From positions 687,517 through 751,516 of the forward strand of contig NZ_FWWY01000001.1 in the NCBI RefSeq assembly GCF_900176145.1: DNA of 64,000 nt. Direction: 5' to 3'. The notes beneath the pieces were generated by a model. It saw nothing but the letters and a program-made list of their open reading frames with translations, was not told the origin of the DNA and did no database searches. The translations under genes were made by a program, and so were the position numbers. Shown one piece after another: positions 27,659 through 35,612 of the stretch (positions within the stretch are counted from its first letter, which is position 1; each line of letters begins with the position of its first letter). Origin of the DNA: Sulfobacillus thermosulfidooxidans DSM 9293. Lineage in GTDB: Bacteria > Bacillota > Sulfobacillia > Sulfobacillales > Sulfobacillaceae.

Positions 27659-29208
27659 AATTGCGCACTGTTTCCACTAGCGGTTATCGCTTCAAATATC
27701 TCCCTGCGAGGAGGTTTAGGAATTCGGCACGATAGTAAACCTTCACCATTGGTCACTCCCTGTCCCACGACCATGGAATGCTCAGGGGAAACGGCACGAT
27801 ATATGCGTACCGCTTCCCCTTGGATGGGCACACCACTGCCCGCTTTAACCACCGAGATGGTCACGATGCCGGAAGCACGCGGTTCTACGGCTACTGATTG
27901 ATCACTGCCTCCGGTTGTAAAATGCCAACTTAAACGGATGGGGTGCACACTTTGGTTATTAAAATGTGCATTGGCCGTCACCGATACCTGATATTGGGTA
28001 TCGGGTCTTAGCACTTGAGACGGAACAATGCCCACCTGATTAGTGGCCATATCGTGAAGACCCGGTTCATCAACAATCACCGGGAGCGTGACATTTCCCC
28101 ATGTAATCTCAGCATGTACGTCACTAAGTTGTTGCACCGTGGGAAAGTCCACGGTAATAGGGTATCCAAATTGCTTTGAAAATCCTCCCACGACCGGACT
28201 TGGGCTTTCCATATCGATCCATCCCGTGGGCACTCCATGCTGTCCAGATGCGGGGTAGACCACAGCAAATGGCAATGTGGAGCGATATCCAAAGCCGAGA
28301 TCCATGACCACAGCTCCTGTTGGACCCGTACTTTCGCCTGTTCCCATCGCTACCGCATTGGGGGATAAAATCGATAACCGGTGAAAAACCGTATCAACAA
28401 GATTTTGAATGACCGTCACCGACGCCATGGGAGTACTCCATTCAATGCCCACTTCGCCATCCAGTGGCGTGGGCCAGCCAAAAGTCATATCACGGTCCCA
28501 CGGATTTTGTCCCGTAAAACCCTGTTTAGAAGGCTCTTCCAGATGAAATGAGGGAGCATGATAACCATTTTGCTGCACATACCGTGCATGAGCAGCAGCA
28601 GCCCACGTCAGCGCCTGGCTCCAGGTCACCGGCCTTTCATATAAGCGGCTCCGTATAGTATTTAACGCCGAAATATAATCCTCTTGATTAGCAGTTGCTA
28701 AATAAGGATGGAGACTTTGCTGTTGTGCCGCCGGCCACGGCTTGACGGTTATCGACCATGTCGATAGCGGGGTTTGAAACCCTGGGGTTAGAAAGCGAAC
28801 CGTATAATGCCCTGGCAATAAGGGTTTTTTCAAGTGAACCCCGACAAATCCATTAGATTCATAAGAAAGTGGGCCCGTGCTAATAAGACCGTGACTGCTG
28901 GTCACTTGCAACTGAAAATTGTCGGCTCTTAACGTTCCAGGACTATCCCCAATAAACTGAACGCCGATAAATTTCGGTGAGCGGACCGCTGTATAGGAAT
29001 TCGGAATAATTGGGCTAATCGTATTAGCAGATTCGTAACCATAATTGGTTTGGGTCGAATCCGGCCCAAAGATCGTTGCCGGAGCGGGAAGAATGCCATC
29101 ACTCGCTGGAGGTATCACAAAGCTGGTGACGCCGGCATCAAGACGACTACCGCCAAAAACCAATAACAACACGATAACGATTTTGCCGAGTCGAGGAATT
29201 CCAGCCAC
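27649..29208 (-). CDS. Exported CAP/SCP-domain (YkwD-like) protein
   Basis: 519-residue secreted protein. A signal sequence spans about residues 1-25 (basic GIPRLGK then a hydrophobic run ending DAG). An N-terminal beta-sandwich is followed by a CAP domain (about 190-320) with LNTIRSRL, WAAAAHARYVQQNGYHAP and the GFTGQNPWDR loop; then Ig/fibronectin-like segments (TQYQVSVTANAHFN, IQGEAVRIYRAV) to the end. CAP proteins bind lipids or have other extracellular roles. The gene leads the three-gene set with two alpha/beta hydrolases. Function unknown. Confidence 0.8.
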   Translation of the reverse strand: MAGIPRLGKIVIVLLLVFGGSRLDAGVTSFVIPPASDGILPAPATIFGPDSTQTNYGYESANTISPIIPNSYTAVRSPKFIGVQFIGDSPGTLRADNFQLQVTSSHGLISTGPLSYESNGFVGVHLKKPLLPGHYTVRFLTPGFQTPLSTWSITVKPWPAAQQQSLHPYLATANQEDYISALNTIRSRLYERPVTWSQALTWAAAAHARYVQQNGYHAPSFHLEEPSKQGFTGQNPWDRDMTFGWPTPLDGEVGIEWSTPMASVTVIQNLVDTVFHRLSILSPNAVAMGTGESTGPTGAVVMDLGFGYRSTLPFAVVYPASGQHGVPTGWIDMESPSPVVGGFSKQFGYPITVDFPTVQQLSDVHAEITWGNVTLPVIVDEPGLHDMATNQVGIVPSQVLRPDTQYQVSVTANAHFNNQSVHPIRLSWHFTTGGSDQSVAVEPRASGIVTISVVKAGSGVPIQGEAVRIYRAVSPEHSMVVGQGVTNGEGLLSCRIPKPPRREIFEAITASGNSAQFWW

Positions 29209-29274
29209 TCAGTCCTCCTGAAATGTCTTTGCTCTGGTTGAGTTTAGGTCAATTTTCCCGCTATTATTCTAGAC

Positions 29275-29568
29275 CTATAACCGACCTTTCGCATTGAGTT
29301 CGGCTAAAATCGCTCGAATCTGTTCTGGATCTAATGGTCCTGCTGCCTGTTCAATGCCATCTACCACCCCGCATGCGCTAACGACACGAGCGACTTGGCT
29401 AAGTGCCCCAGAAATCGCCGCCAACTGAGTCAAAATGGCTTTGCAATCCTCGTCGCGCTCGAGCATAGCCTGAACGCCACGAGCTTGGCCTTCGATCCGA
29501 CGCATACGGCGTATTAAATCGTCTCGGTCCCAATATTTCGCAATGACAGGGCGTTTTTCTGTGTCCAT
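29275..29568 (-). CDS. CsoR/RcnR-family (DUF156) repressor with non-canonical ligands
   Basis: 97-residue all-helical metal- or sulfur-sensing repressor of the CsoR/RcnR/FrmR/CstR family: LIRRMRRIEGQARGVQ and DCKAILTQLAAISGAL are the family signature. The first sensor residue, Cys42, is present. In copper sensors a His at +25 and Cys at +29 follow; here those positions are Gly67 and Gly71 and a Cys sits at +24 (Cys66). It therefore lacks the usual Cu(I) site and does not match the CstR Cys pair spacing either. A likely operator overlaps its promoter (see 29643-29663). No efflux gene is adjacent. Confidence 0.9.
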   Translation of the reverse strand: MDTEKRPVIAKYWDRDDLIRRMRRIEGQARGVQAMLERDEDCKAILTQLAAISGALSQVARVVSACGVVDGIEQAAGPLDPEQIRAILAELNAKGRL

Positions 29569-29642
29569 GCTTTACACCTCACCGCCCTTTGCCGTCTCTA
29601 GGATATCCGGCTCATCGTGAAAAAATGCCACTACACCTTCAT

Positions 29643-29663
29643 ATTATATACCCTACCCGGTAT
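29643..29663 (-). promoter_or_regulatory. Promoter -10 and overlapping operator of the CsoR-like gene
   Basis: On the minus strand a perfect TATAAT (-10, 29643-29648) is directly preceded by the inverted repeat ATACC-6-GGTAT (29648-29663), a G/C-rich dyad of the type bound by CsoR proteins. Its place in the -10/-35 spacer would allow autorepression. The -35 is poor. Confidence 0.5.
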
Positions 29664-29900
29664 GAAGACGAGAAGCCTCAACAATTTTGACCTTTTCAGG
29701 TGATCTTCTGAAACTTGAAACATCTTTGAAACAACTTCCGTGTTTAATGACATCAACAACATGATTTATTCATCCATCTCCTAAGGAGTCTTGACTGATG
29801 AATAGATGACACGGCGACTATAAAATTTAAACATTTTGATTGTGAGAAGTAACTGACACTGATTGTCGTATTTCGTGAATTTCTAAGGAGGCGTTATGAG
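29664..29900. other. Intergenic region upstream of the zinc-ribbon gene
   Basis: AT-rich spacer between divergent genes. It contains TTGACT at 29791 and TATAAA at 29819, but they are 22 bases apart, too far for a standard sigma-A promoter. No coding frame or structured RNA is evident apart from AAGGAGG at 29885-29891 for the next gene. Confidence 0.4.
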
Positions 29901-30095
29901 ATGCTAACTATTATGATTTGTCCCAAATGCCGCAGACATCCTCTTCGTACGGTCACCAACCACATCTCGGGAGACGTTTACAAAATCTGTGACAATTACC
30001 CGATCTGCTCATATGTGGAAGATTTAGAACCGTGGATTCCCATTGACTTAATTAGCGCTGAACATCCGACACCACCGATGAGTCACACGGCGTAA
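29901..30095 (+). CDS. Small zinc-ribbon protein
   Basis: 64-residue protein with four cysteines, CPKC near the N-terminus (residues 7-10) and CDNYPICSYVED (30-36), an arrangement resembling the topoisomerase-I type C4 zinc finger. Excellent ribosome-binding site AAGGAGG nine bases before the ATG. A 4-codon ATG-AGA-TGC-TAA frame overlaps the start. It has its own terminator. Function unknown; nucleic-acid binding is possible from the finger type. Confidence 0.65.
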   Translation: MLTIMICPKCRRHPLRTVTNHISGDVYKICDNYPICSYVEDLEPWIPIDLISAEHPTPPMSHTA

Positions 30096-30166
30096 GTTGC
30101 CCTCTGGCGTTCACTTCCATATACTAGAAAAGGGCTTTTGTCGATGAATAGGGAACACGTATAACG

Positions 30167-30203
30167 TACGGCAGAGTACCCACGACATCTGCCGTATATT
30201 TTT
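30167..30203 (+). terminator. Rho-independent terminator after the zinc-ribbon gene
   Basis: Stem TACGGCAGA (30167-30175) with TCTGCCGTA (30188-30196), 12-base loop, then TATTTTT. Lies 70 bases after the stop codon. Confidence 0.8.
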
Positions 30204-30241
30204 GCTTTGGGCATAGTTTATCAAAGAAAGGACGGAATCTT

Positions 30242-30844
30242 GTGATTTTGGTGACGTATTTTGATCCCTTTGGTGGGGATACAGTCAATGTGTCCCAAGA
30301 AGTTGCCACCCGTGTTCCACAGCGCGACTATATTGTAAGCGCTGAACTCAAAACCAGTAAGCGCGACGTGGAACAACAAATTCCTGAATTGATCACCAAA
30401 GTCCGTCCCGATGCCATTTTGGGTTTAGGACAGGCTGAAGGCCGTGTCGTCCCCACCCTGGAACGTGTTGGAATCAATCTGATTGATAGCCGTATTGAGG
30501 ACAATCGGCATGAACAATATCATGATGAGATGGTTGTACCAGATGGTCCGCCAGCATATTTTAGTACGCTTCCCGTCCGTCAGATTGTCGAAACCGTTCA
30601 CCAACACGGCTTGCCCATCGAATTGTCCTTGTCCGCGGGAGCATTTATGTGCAATCAGGCTTTATATCTAATGCGCCACACCGCTAGAAACATCCCCGCA
30701 GGATTCTTGCATTTACCTCTTTTACCCAGCCAAGCCGCCTCAAGACGGCATATAGCGAGTATGGGGTTAACAGATCAAATTACGGTAGTTAGTATCGTCT
30801 TGGACACCATATGGCTATGGTTACAACGAGGGGAGTCCCACTGA
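30242..30844 (+). CDS. pcp: Pyroglutamyl-peptidase I
   Basis: Cysteine peptidase (family C15) that removes N-terminal pyroglutamate from peptides in the cytoplasm. The 200-residue protein has the family start YFDPFGG and the triad Glu74 (LERVGIN), Cys137 (GAFMCNQALY) and His157 (GFLHLPLLP). Length is a little below the usual ~215. A GTG start at 30242 follows AAAGGA by nine bases. It precedes tricorn by 147 bases in the same direction; an operon is possible. Confidence 0.93.
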   Translation: MILVTYFDPFGGDTVNVSQEVATRVPQRDYIVSAELKTSKRDVEQQIPELITKVRPDAILGLGQAEGRVVPTLERVGINLIDSRIEDNRHEQYHDEMVVPDGPPAYFSTLPVRQIVETVHQHGLPIELSLSAGAFMCNQALYLMRHTARNIPAGFLHLPLLPSQAASRRHIASMGLTDQITVVSIVLDTIWLWLQRGESH

Positions 30845-30991
30845 AAGCCCACAGCGTGGTCAAGTTTTGCACGATGATCCCGCCATGAACCTTAAGACAC
30901 CGCAGTATGTCTTTTTTCCCTATAACAAAAACTGGACGTAACAGGCACGGAAAAAGTTTAGGTTTCAAACGGCGCAATTAAGGAGGTCACT

Positions 30992-33900
30992 ATGAGTATT
31001 GCCGGTTATTATCGGTATCCAACAATTGCTAAACATCACGTCGTTTTTGTTTCCGAAGATGATTTATGGACCGTAGACCAAGACGGAGGGGTGGCGCGGC
31101 GACTCACCGCGGGCTGGGGATCGGCAACCCGTCCCCTACTGTCACCCGATGGGCAATGGATTGCCTTTGTCGGTCGCGAAGAAGGCGACAATGAAGTCTA
31201 TATCATGCCTCAGGAAGGCGGAGAAGTCACCCGGTTAACCTATTTAGGTGCTAACACTCAGCCTGTGGCTTTTCATCCTGATGGATCCCTGATTATTTCA
31301 TCCAATGCAGGTCAGCCCTTTCGCTCGCTGTTCATGCTTTATCGTCTTCCCTTAAGTGGTGGCGAGCCTGAACCGATGCATTTGGGCCCCGCTAATAATA
31401 TTGCTTTTGGACCAAATCAAGGAGTGGTATTAGGGCGCAACACCGCAGATCCTGCCCGTTGGAAAAGGTACCGGGGCGGCACACGCGGCCAATTATGGAT
31501 CGACCAAGACGGGAGTGGCCACTTTGAGCGCTATGAAGGGGTCAATGGGAATTTTGCCTCCCCTATGTGGATTGGAAACCGCATTTACTTTATTTCTGAC
31601 CATGAAGGTTATGCCAATATTTATTCGATCGAACCAGATGGTCGCCATTTAGAACGGCATACCGACCATGAAACCTATTATGTGCGTAACGCTTCGACTG
31701 ATGGTCATTTTATTGTCTATCATGCTGGTGCCGACTTATATGTCCTCGATCCTCTAAGCGGTGAAGATACCCGTTTGGCCATTGAGTACTATAGCCAAAA
31801 AACTCAAGTCGAACCCTATTATGCCAAAGCTCAAGATTATTGGACGGACTATGCGTTAAGTCCTTCTGGAGACAAAGTGCTCATCACGACCCGCGGTAAG
31901 CTCTTTCAGATGGGCAACTGGGAAGGGCCAGTTGAACCGCTCGGTGCTCTTGAAGGAGTACGGTACCGCTTAAGTCAGTGGATACCGGGGAGTGATCAGA
32001 TCTTAACCATCTCTGATGATGGGGGTGAGGAAGGGCTCGAATTACTGGACCCCAAAACCCATTCGCGCACCCGATTTCCTGGCAGTATTGGTCAAGCTAC
32101 GGCTTTGAAAGTCTCACCTGATGGCCAGTTTGCTGTGCTAGCCAATCAACGCCATGAGTTATGGCTAGCGGATTTAAAGGCTTTTACCTTATCGCAAATT
32201 GATGGGTCGATTTATGGTCCTGTTCGCGGGATCAATTTTTCCCCCGATAGTCGCTGGGTCGCTTATGGATTGCATCAATCTTCCAAAACTTGTGCCATCA
32301 AAGTGTATAATTTAATTAGTCGCGAAAGCCAGTGGATCACGCGTCCGGTTTTGATTGATTCCGATCCGGTTTTTGATCCAGCGGGAAGATTTTTATATTT
32401 CTTGTCGTACCGGGTTTTTGACCCCGTTTATGATAATTTGCGTTTTGATTTGGGTTTCCCCAATGGCATGCACCCTTATCTTATTCCGTTACAAAAAGAC
32501 CAACGGTCTCCCTTCATGCCAGAGCCGCGTCCGGTTGTGGATACCAATGACAAATCGGAGACAGAGGGATCGGATGCCAACAAACTGGTCACCATCGATT
32601 TTGAAGGAATATTAGACCGGGCTGTGCCTTTTCCCGTCCAAGAAGGGCTGTATCGTCAGCTGGAAGCTGGTCCCGATAAAGTGTACTGGACGACCGTGGA
32701 ACCCCACGGCAGTTTACATACCTCATTTTATGACAGTGAATCAGCCCAAGCGACTCTGCACGAATACTCGCTGAAAGACTTGAAGGAAGACGTGTTAGGA
32801 TCTCACATCACCAGTTTTTCGCTCAACGCCCTTCGTAACACCATGGCTATCCGCTTGGGAAAAAAGCTGCGAATTGCCAAAGCGGGGGACAAACTGGATG
32901 AGAAAGCATCGACAAAACCGGGACGAGAAACAGGATTCGTTGATTTTCAACGTATCTCATTATTTGTCAACCGGCGCGCCGAATGGGAACAAATGTTGCG
33001 TGAAGCCTGGCGACTGATGCGGGATAACTTTTGGTCCGAATCGATGTCAGGGATTGATTGGGAACAAATTTTCCACCGCTACCAAATTTTACTTCCACGA
33101 GTTGCTACCCGCTCTGAATTTTCCGACTTGGTCTGGGAAATGCAAGGCGAATTAGGCACATCCCACGCCTATGAAATCGGTGGCGATTATCGCAAAGAGC
33201 CCAGTAACCGCATTGGTTTCTTAGCGGCCAAATGGCGTTGGGTTCCGGAATTTAATGGCTATCAAATCACAGAGATTGCACGTGGCGACAGCACCACGGA
33301 GGGGGAAAACTCTCCCTTATTGGCTCCGGGTATTGACATCCAGGAAGGCGATATTGTCACCATGGTAGACAACAAGCCATTAGATCCATCGTTGCCACCC
33401 GAAGCGCATTTAATCAATAAGGCCAAGCAATCCGTACGCTTAAGTTATCTTCGTCCAGGTGACAGTGCCCTTAAAACCGCCGATGTCATCGCGTTACCCC
33501 AAGAAATGCCCGTCTATTATCGCCAATGGGTCAATCGCAATCGCGAAAAGGTGCATCAGGCCTCTTCGGGACGACTAGGGTATGTGCATATTCCTGACAT
33601 GGGTCCCCGTGGATTCGCCGAATTTTACCGCGCTTACCTAAAAGAATCGGAATATGAAGGGCTCATAGTCGATGTACGCTTTAATGGCGGGGGACATGTC
33701 TCGCAGTTGATTTTAGAAAACTTGCAACGTCAACGTCTGGGCTATGACGTGCCTCGTCACGGTCAGCCAGAACCTTATCCGCAAGACAGTATTTTGGGTC
33801 CCATTGTGGCACTCACCAATGAATATGCGGGATCTGATGGCGATATCTTCTCACACTCCTTTAAGCTGATGGGAATTGGCCCCTTAGTCGGCCAACGAAC

Positions 33901-34207
33901 CTGGGGTGGTGTCATTGGGATATGGGCCCGGCACCGGTTAGTCGACGGGAGTATTACGACGCAACCCGAATTTTCCTTTTGGTTTAAAGATGTGGGTTGG
34001 GGTGTTGAAAATTATGGGACAGACCCGACGATTCCCGTAGAAAATCGTCCTGAAGACTACCTAAATGGCTATGACCGCCAGCTCGACCGGGCCATTGAAG
34101 AGGGCATGCGCCTGCTCACTGAAAATCCCCCCAAGGTACCGGATTTTAGTCAAAAACCTGTGCTGACTCCAGGACATTTACCACCAAGACCCCAAAGCCG
34201 AGCCTAA
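30992..34207 (+). CDS. Tricorn protease homologue
   Basis: Giant peptidase (family S41) that cuts proteasome-type products into di- to tetrapeptides. At 1071 residues it is full length. Order: two N-terminal propellers (repeats such as SPDGQWIAF, SPDGQFAVL, SPDSRWVAY; about 1-670), the C1 domain with His725 in GTSHAYEI, a PDZ domain (about 745-850, IQEGDIVTMVDNKPLD), and C2 with the nucleophile Ser948 in EYAGSDGD and a glutamate in the ENYGTDP region. Start ATG follows AAGGAGG. Known mostly from Thermoplasma and Sulfolobus, with bacterial homologues in several phyla. Its stop codon lies in the loop of its terminator. Confidence 0.96.
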   Translation: MSIAGYYRYPTIAKHHVVFVSEDDLWTVDQDGGVARRLTAGWGSATRPLLSPDGQWIAFVGREEGDNEVYIMPQEGGEVTRLTYLGANTQPVAFHPDGSLIISSNAGQPFRSLFMLYRLPLSGGEPEPMHLGPANNIAFGPNQGVVLGRNTADPARWKRYRGGTRGQLWIDQDGSGHFERYEGVNGNFASPMWIGNRIYFISDHEGYANIYSIEPDGRHLERHTDHETYYVRNASTDGHFIVYHAGADLYVLDPLSGEDTRLAIEYYSQKTQVEPYYAKAQDYWTDYALSPSGDKVLITTRGKLFQMGNWEGPVEPLGALEGVRYRLSQWIPGSDQILTISDDGGEEGLELLDPKTHSRTRFPGSIGQATALKVSPDGQFAVLANQRHELWLADLKAFTLSQIDGSIYGPVRGINFSPDSRWVAYGLHQSSKTCAIKVYNLISRESQWITRPVLIDSDPVFDPAGRFLYFLSYRVFDPVYDNLRFDLGFPNGMHPYLIPLQKDQRSPFMPEPRPVVDTNDKSETEGSDANKLVTIDFEGILDRAVPFPVQEGLYRQLEAGPDKVYWTTVEPHGSLHTSFYDSESAQATLHEYSLKDLKEDVLGSHITSFSLNALRNTMAIRLGKKLRIAKAGDKLDEKASTKPGRETGFVDFQRISLFVNRRAEWEQMLREAWRLMRDNFWSESMSGIDWEQIFHRYQILLPRVATRSEFSDLVWEMQGELGTSHAYEIGGDYRKEPSNRIGFLAAKWRWVPEFNGYQITEIARGDSTTEGENSPLLAPGIDIQEGDIVTMVDNKPLDPSLPPEAHLINKAKQSVRLSYLRPGDSALKTADVIALPQEMPVYYRQWVNRNREKVHQASSGRLGYVHIPDMGPRGFAEFYRAYLKESEYEGLIVDVRFNGGGHVSQLILENLQRQRLGYDVPRHGQPEPYPQDSILGPIVALTNEYAGSDGDIFSHSFKLMGIGPLVGQRTWGGVIGIWARHRLVDGSITTQPEFSFWFKDVGWGVENYGTDPTIPVENRPEDYLNGYDRQLDRAIEEGMRLLTENPPKVPDFSQKPVLTPGHLPPRPQSRA

Positions 34208-34221
34208 GCTCGGCTTTTTTT
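34196..34221 (+). terminator. Rho-independent terminator of tricorn
   Basis: Stem AGCCGAGC (34196-34203) with GCTCGGCT (34208-34215), loop CTAA, then T7. The loop TAA is the tricorn stop codon itself, so the last codons form the 5' arm. Confidence 0.93.
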
Positions 34222-34553
34222 CTAGTGGTGGTAAGAGACCTTCAAATGTGCGTTGGAAGGTCGAAGAAATACCGGAACATAGGCGAAGAGGCTAGTAACA
34301 TGCAAAACGTGCGTGGTACTATTTTGCATAATATTTCATTATGGGTCATGGCGTTAACAATGTCCCATCATAAATATATGCCCGCTTGTTTTCGTTGCGC
34401 GGTGAACCCAGGTCTCTTCGATTTCTTTAGTTTTGAGTCCTTTCGGTTTCAGCGCCTGTCACAGTGAGTCTCACTTAAATCACGTAGCATAGCGGCCTTA
34501 GTCAGACATACACTGTGGTAAGCGATTACGGAGGCCGAATTAAGGAGAATACC
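34222..34553. other. Intergenic region before the DUF2600 gene
   Basis: 332 bases. A hairpin GACCTTC/GAAGGTC lies at 34237-34262. The only frame (80 codons from 34225) has no ribosome-binding site or recognisable domain. AAGGAG at 34542-34547 serves the next gene. No promoter was identified with confidence. Confidence 0.45.
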
Positions 34554-35612
34554 ATGTCAGGAAAATTTCTAGACTTCATCAGGTCATGGCAATGGGGAAC
34601 CGAATATTTTCGTGTTGTGCGTCCCCGTGTCGTGCATTTAATCGGTGAGTTACACCAAATGGCGCAAGACATCCCCGATCCCGTCTTGCGTGAACAAGCT
34701 TTGAGTTCGCTGCAAACCAAACAATTTCACTGTGAAGGCGGAGGTGTATTTGGAGGACCATCTCGGGATCCTCACGGGTATCTCTTAGAATTTCTGGTCC
34801 CTTATCAAAGTTTATGCGACTACTTGGATACTGTCACCGATAGAGGCCCCTCACAAGATCCGGACAATTTGCGGGAACTGCACCAAGGCTTGATCGATGC
34901 CATTACGCCCTTAGCCCCCGTCCGGGACTATTACCGGAATCATCCCCATGGTGAAGATGGCGGTTACTTGGCATCTTTGGTGCACCGTTCTCAAGCCGCC
35001 TTACGCCATTTCCCCGGTTATCCCGCGGTTCAACCCGCGATCACGCGCTTGGTCGAACTCTATGTGGACTTACAAGTATATAAACATGGCCCTGTGCCCA
35101 CACGTCTTGATCGTCTCACCACATGGTTTCAAAAGGAGGCGGATCCCGAAAATGGCTTATTTTGGTGGGAATTTGCTGCCGCCACAGGGTCTACCCTCGG
35201 CATTTTTGCTTTACTCACCTTAGCATTAGAAAAAGATCCTGACGATAAACAAATCGAAACCTTGTTTCGTCTCTATTTTCCCTGGATTGGTGCATTACAT
35301 ATTTTACTCGATTATCTCATTGACCAAGAAGAGGACCGTGAAGGCGGTGATTTGAATTTTGTCACTTACTATCACAGTCCAGAGCAGGCAACCCAGCGGC
35401 TTCAATGGATTTACCATCATATTGTGCGCGAGGCCCGCAACTTTCCTGACGCTGCTTTTCACCGTTATGTTGCCCGTGGGCTACTCGGATTCTATCTATC
35501 CGACCGTAAAGTCCACCATGAACTCAACCGCCCAGCATGTCAATTGCTGGCAACCGGGGGCAGTGTGAGCATCGGAGTCTGGTTAGCGGCGCATGTCGGG
35601 CGCGCTCCGTGA
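34554..35612 (+). CDS. DUF2600 terpene synthase (tetraprenyl-beta-curcumene synthase, YtpB-like)
   Basis: 352-residue all-helical protein of the DUF2600 family, whose Bacillus member YtpB cyclises a C35 prenyl diphosphate to tetraprenyl-beta-curcumene. Key segments: FHCEGGGVFGG near residue 60, CDYLDTVTDRGPS near 95 (acidic metal-binding part) and LDYLIDQEEDREGGDLNF near 255, the most conserved stretch. The ATG at 34554 follows TAAGGAG; upstream in-frame starts lack a ribosome-binding site. No partner heptaprenyl synthase or squalene-hopene cyclase lies nearby. The 3' end overlaps recQ by 30 bp. Confidence 0.9.
   Translation: MSGKFLDFIRSWQWGTEYFRVVRPRVVHLIGELHQMAQDIPDPVLREQALSSLQTKQFHCEGGGVFGGPSRDPHGYLLEFLVPYQSLCDYLDTVTDRGPSQDPDNLRELHQGLIDAITPLAPVRDYYRNHPHGEDGGYLASLVHRSQAALRHFPGYPAVQPAITRLVELYVDLQVYKHGPVPTRLDRLTTWFQKEADPENGLFWWEFAAATGSTLGIFALLTLALEKDPDDKQIETLFRLYFPWIGALHILLDYLIDQEEDREGGDLNFVTYYHSPEQATQRLQWIYHHIVREARNFPDAAFHRYVARGLLGFYLSDRKVHHELNRPACQLLATGGSVSIGVWLAAHVGRAP

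Noticed and set aside
29791-29825. Sigma-A promoter with TTGACT and TATAAA
   Set aside because: Spacing of 22 bases is too long.
34225-34467. 80-residue plus-strand ORF after tricorn
   Set aside because: No ribosome-binding site, right after a terminator, odd composition and no recognised domain.
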